64,000 nucleotides of DNA. Origin: Bradyrhizobium archetypum (GTDB lineage: Bacteria; Pseudomonadota; Alphaproteobacteria; Rhizobiales; Xanthobacteraceae). The stretch is taken from positions 237,929 to 301,928 of the forward strand of contig NZ_JAAVLW010000008.1 in assembly GCF_013114835.1 (NCBI RefSeq). The letters run 5' to 3'. The notes under the pieces were generated by a model, which was given only the letters and a program-made list of their open reading frames with translations, was not told where the DNA came from and ran no database searches. The translations under genes and the position numbers were made by a program. Below, piece by piece: positions 62,695 through 64,000 of this stretch; position 1 is the stretch's first letter; every line of letters begins with the position of its first letter.

Positions 62695-64000
62695 ATACGC
62701 ACGTGAACATCACCGACCATGCGCCGACCGATCTCAGCCGCCGCTCATTCCTGGTCGGCTCGGCGGCCACCGGCCTCGTGCTCGGCTACGCCGCGGTCCC
62801 TGGCATCAATCAGGCATTGGCCGCGCCTTCCAACTTCGAGCCATCGGTCTGGTATTCGATCGCGCCTGACGGCATCGTCACGGTCACCTGCGGCAAGGCC
62901 GACATGGGCCAGCATATCGCTTCCACCATGGCGCAGATCGTGGCCGAAGAGCTCGGCTCGAACTGGAAGGACATGCGGGTTCAGCTCGCCTCCAACGATC
63001 CGAAATTCAACGATCCCGTGCTCGGTGCTCAGATCACCGGCGGTAGCTGGAGCACGATGATGAACTTCGATGCGATGAGCCGCGCGGGCGCCGCGGGGCG
63101 GATCGCGTTGACGGAAGCGGCCGCCGGCATCATGGGCGTGCCGGCGGGTGAGCTGGTGGTGCGCAACTCCACCGTCTCGCATCCGAAGTCGAAGAAGTCG
63201 ATGACGTTTGCCGAAATCGTCAAGAGCGGCAAGATCACCAAGACCTTCACGCCGGACGAGCTCAAGGCGATCAAGCTGAAGACGCCCGACCAGTACACCA
63301 TGATCGGCGTCTCGGTGCCGCAACTCGACATTCCGCCCAAGGTCAACGGCACGGCCAAGTATGGCATCGACGTCATGCTGCCGGGCATGCTCTACGGCAA
63401 GATCGTCACGCCGCCGGTGCGCTATGGCGCCAAGGTGAAATCGGTCGATGATTCCACGGCGAAGAAAGTGCCGGGCTTCATCAAGGCGGTGACACTCGAC
63501 GACCAAACCGGCAGCACGACGGGGTGGGTGGTGGCGGTTGCCAATACCTATGCCAACGCCCGCAAGGCGGCCGATGCGCTGAAGATCACCTACGATAATG
63601 GCCCGAACGCCAAGCTGTCGAGCCAGTCGTTGCTCGACGAGGCCAAGCGGCTGCAGGCGCTCGACGATGCCGGGCAGTTCTTCGTCAAGGACGGCGATAC
63701 GACGGCGGCTTTCGGGACCGCGGCCAAGGTGCTGGAGGCCGAATACACCACCAGCATCAACATCCATGCACCGCTGGAACCGATGAACGCGACCGCTGAG
63801 TTCAAGGGCGAGATCCTGCACATCTATTCCGGCAACCAGTTTGCGACGCGCACCGGGGCAATCGCGGCGGGAGCGGCCGGGATCGATCCCAAGTTCGTCG
63901 TGATGCACCAGATGTGGCTGGGCGGCGGCTTCGGCCGGCGGTTGGACGCCGACATGATGGTGCCTGCGGTGCAGGCGGCGAAGGCCGTCGGCAAGCCGGT
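62691..64000 (+). CDS. Molybdopterin-binding large subunit of a molybdenum hydroxylase, 3' end cut by window
   Basis: About 436 residues are visible and the gene runs off the right edge. A twin-arginine signal LSRRSFLVGSAATG at residues about 15-30 precedes a cleavage region, so the enzyme is exported folded. The first molybdopterin-domain segments (GIVTVTCGKADMGQHIASTMAQIVAEELG, ITGGSWSTMMNF) and SGNQFATRTGAIAAGAAG, then GGGFGRRLDADM, match the isoquinoline-oxidoreductase/aldehyde-oxidase type. It hydroxylates an N-heterocycle or oxidises an aldehyde; the substrate is unknown. The start at 62691 overlaps the small-subunit stop. Confidence 0.88.
   Translation, partial: MNTHVNITDHAPTDLSRRSFLVGSAATGLVLGYAAVPGINQALAAPSNFEPSVWYSIAPDGIVTVTCGKADMGQHIASTMAQIVAEELGSNWKDMRVQLASNDPKFNDPVLGAQITGGSWSTMMNFDAMSRAGAAGRIALTEAAAGIMGVPAGELVVRNSTVSHPKSKKSMTFAEIVKSGKITKTFTPDELKAIKLKTPDQYTMIGVSVPQLDIPPKVNGTAKYGIDVMLPGMLYGKIVTPPVRYGAKVKSVDDSTAKKVPGFIKAVTLDDQTGSTTGWVVAVANTYANARKAADALKITYDNGPNAKLSSQSLLDEAKRLQALDDAGQFFVKDGDTTAAFGTAAKVLEAEYTTSINIHAPLEPMNATAEFKGEILHIYSGNQFATRTGAIAAGAAGIDPKFVVMHQMWLGGGFGRRLDADMMVPAVQAAKAVGKP

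Overview
This is a 64 kb piece of a GC-rich alphaproteobacterial chromosome. Gene order, protein style and palindromic intergenic repeats fit the Bradyrhizobium/Nitrobacteraceae group. The assignment is mine from protein character and synteny, not from a database search. Almost everything is core chromosome. I saw no insertion sequence, prophage, CRISPR array, rRNA or tRNA gene.

Layout. 1-5 kb is an oxidative-stress block: oxyR divergent from katG, then a Tat-exported superoxide dismutase. 5-15.4 kb, on the minus strand, is the transcription/translation operon rimP-nusA-ylxR-infB-rbfA-truB-rpsO-pnp, with a structured rimP leader and a long stem-loop in the pnp leader. 15.7-25.4 kb holds a DUF2336 gene on the plus strand, then a minus-strand run miaB-phoH-ybeY-corC-lnt, an XRE regulator and an M20 peptidase-trmB pair. 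25.7-32.7 kb holds a secreted protein, nfuA, tsaB-rimI-fur-HAD phosphatase, a universal stress protein, trpS and murJ. 32.9-42.7 kb is the most accessory part: an adenosine-kinase-like gene, a broken gene coupled to an orphan BrnA-like antitoxin, a VapBC-type module with a tandem palindromic operator, an EstB-like hydrolase, gabD, an enoyl-CoA hydratase, purC, pirin and a decayed membrane-sensor gene. 42.7-56.2 kb holds prpD, a MATE/DUF2867 pair, and the replication-initiation neighbourhood (a murA paralogue, gyrB, recF, dnaN, dnaA, then 1.4 kb of non-coding DNA up to rpsT). 56.5-64 kb has msrA, a Wza-like lipoprotein, a TctC-type binding protein, hydrolases and the start of a two-subunit molybdenum hydroxylase.

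How the parts work together. ATGA-type stop/start overlaps mark tight translational coupling at truB/rbfA, corC/lnt, trmB/M20, vapB/vapC, gyrB/murA-like, MATE/DUF2867, the small exported protein/alpha-beta hydrolase and the two hydroxylase subunits. The minus-strand ribosome operon joins ribosome maturation (rimP, rbfA, truB), initiation (infB), termination control (nusA) and RNA decay (pnp).

No single undescribed multi-gene system stands out. The best leads are: a MurA paralogue with Asp at the catalytic Cys position, coupled to gyrB; a roughly 33-bp stem in the pnp leader; an origin-like region next to dnaA with a DnaA box inside an inverted repeat and a GANTC cluster; a tandem-palindrome operator before the VapBC module; and two gene remnants beside intact genes.
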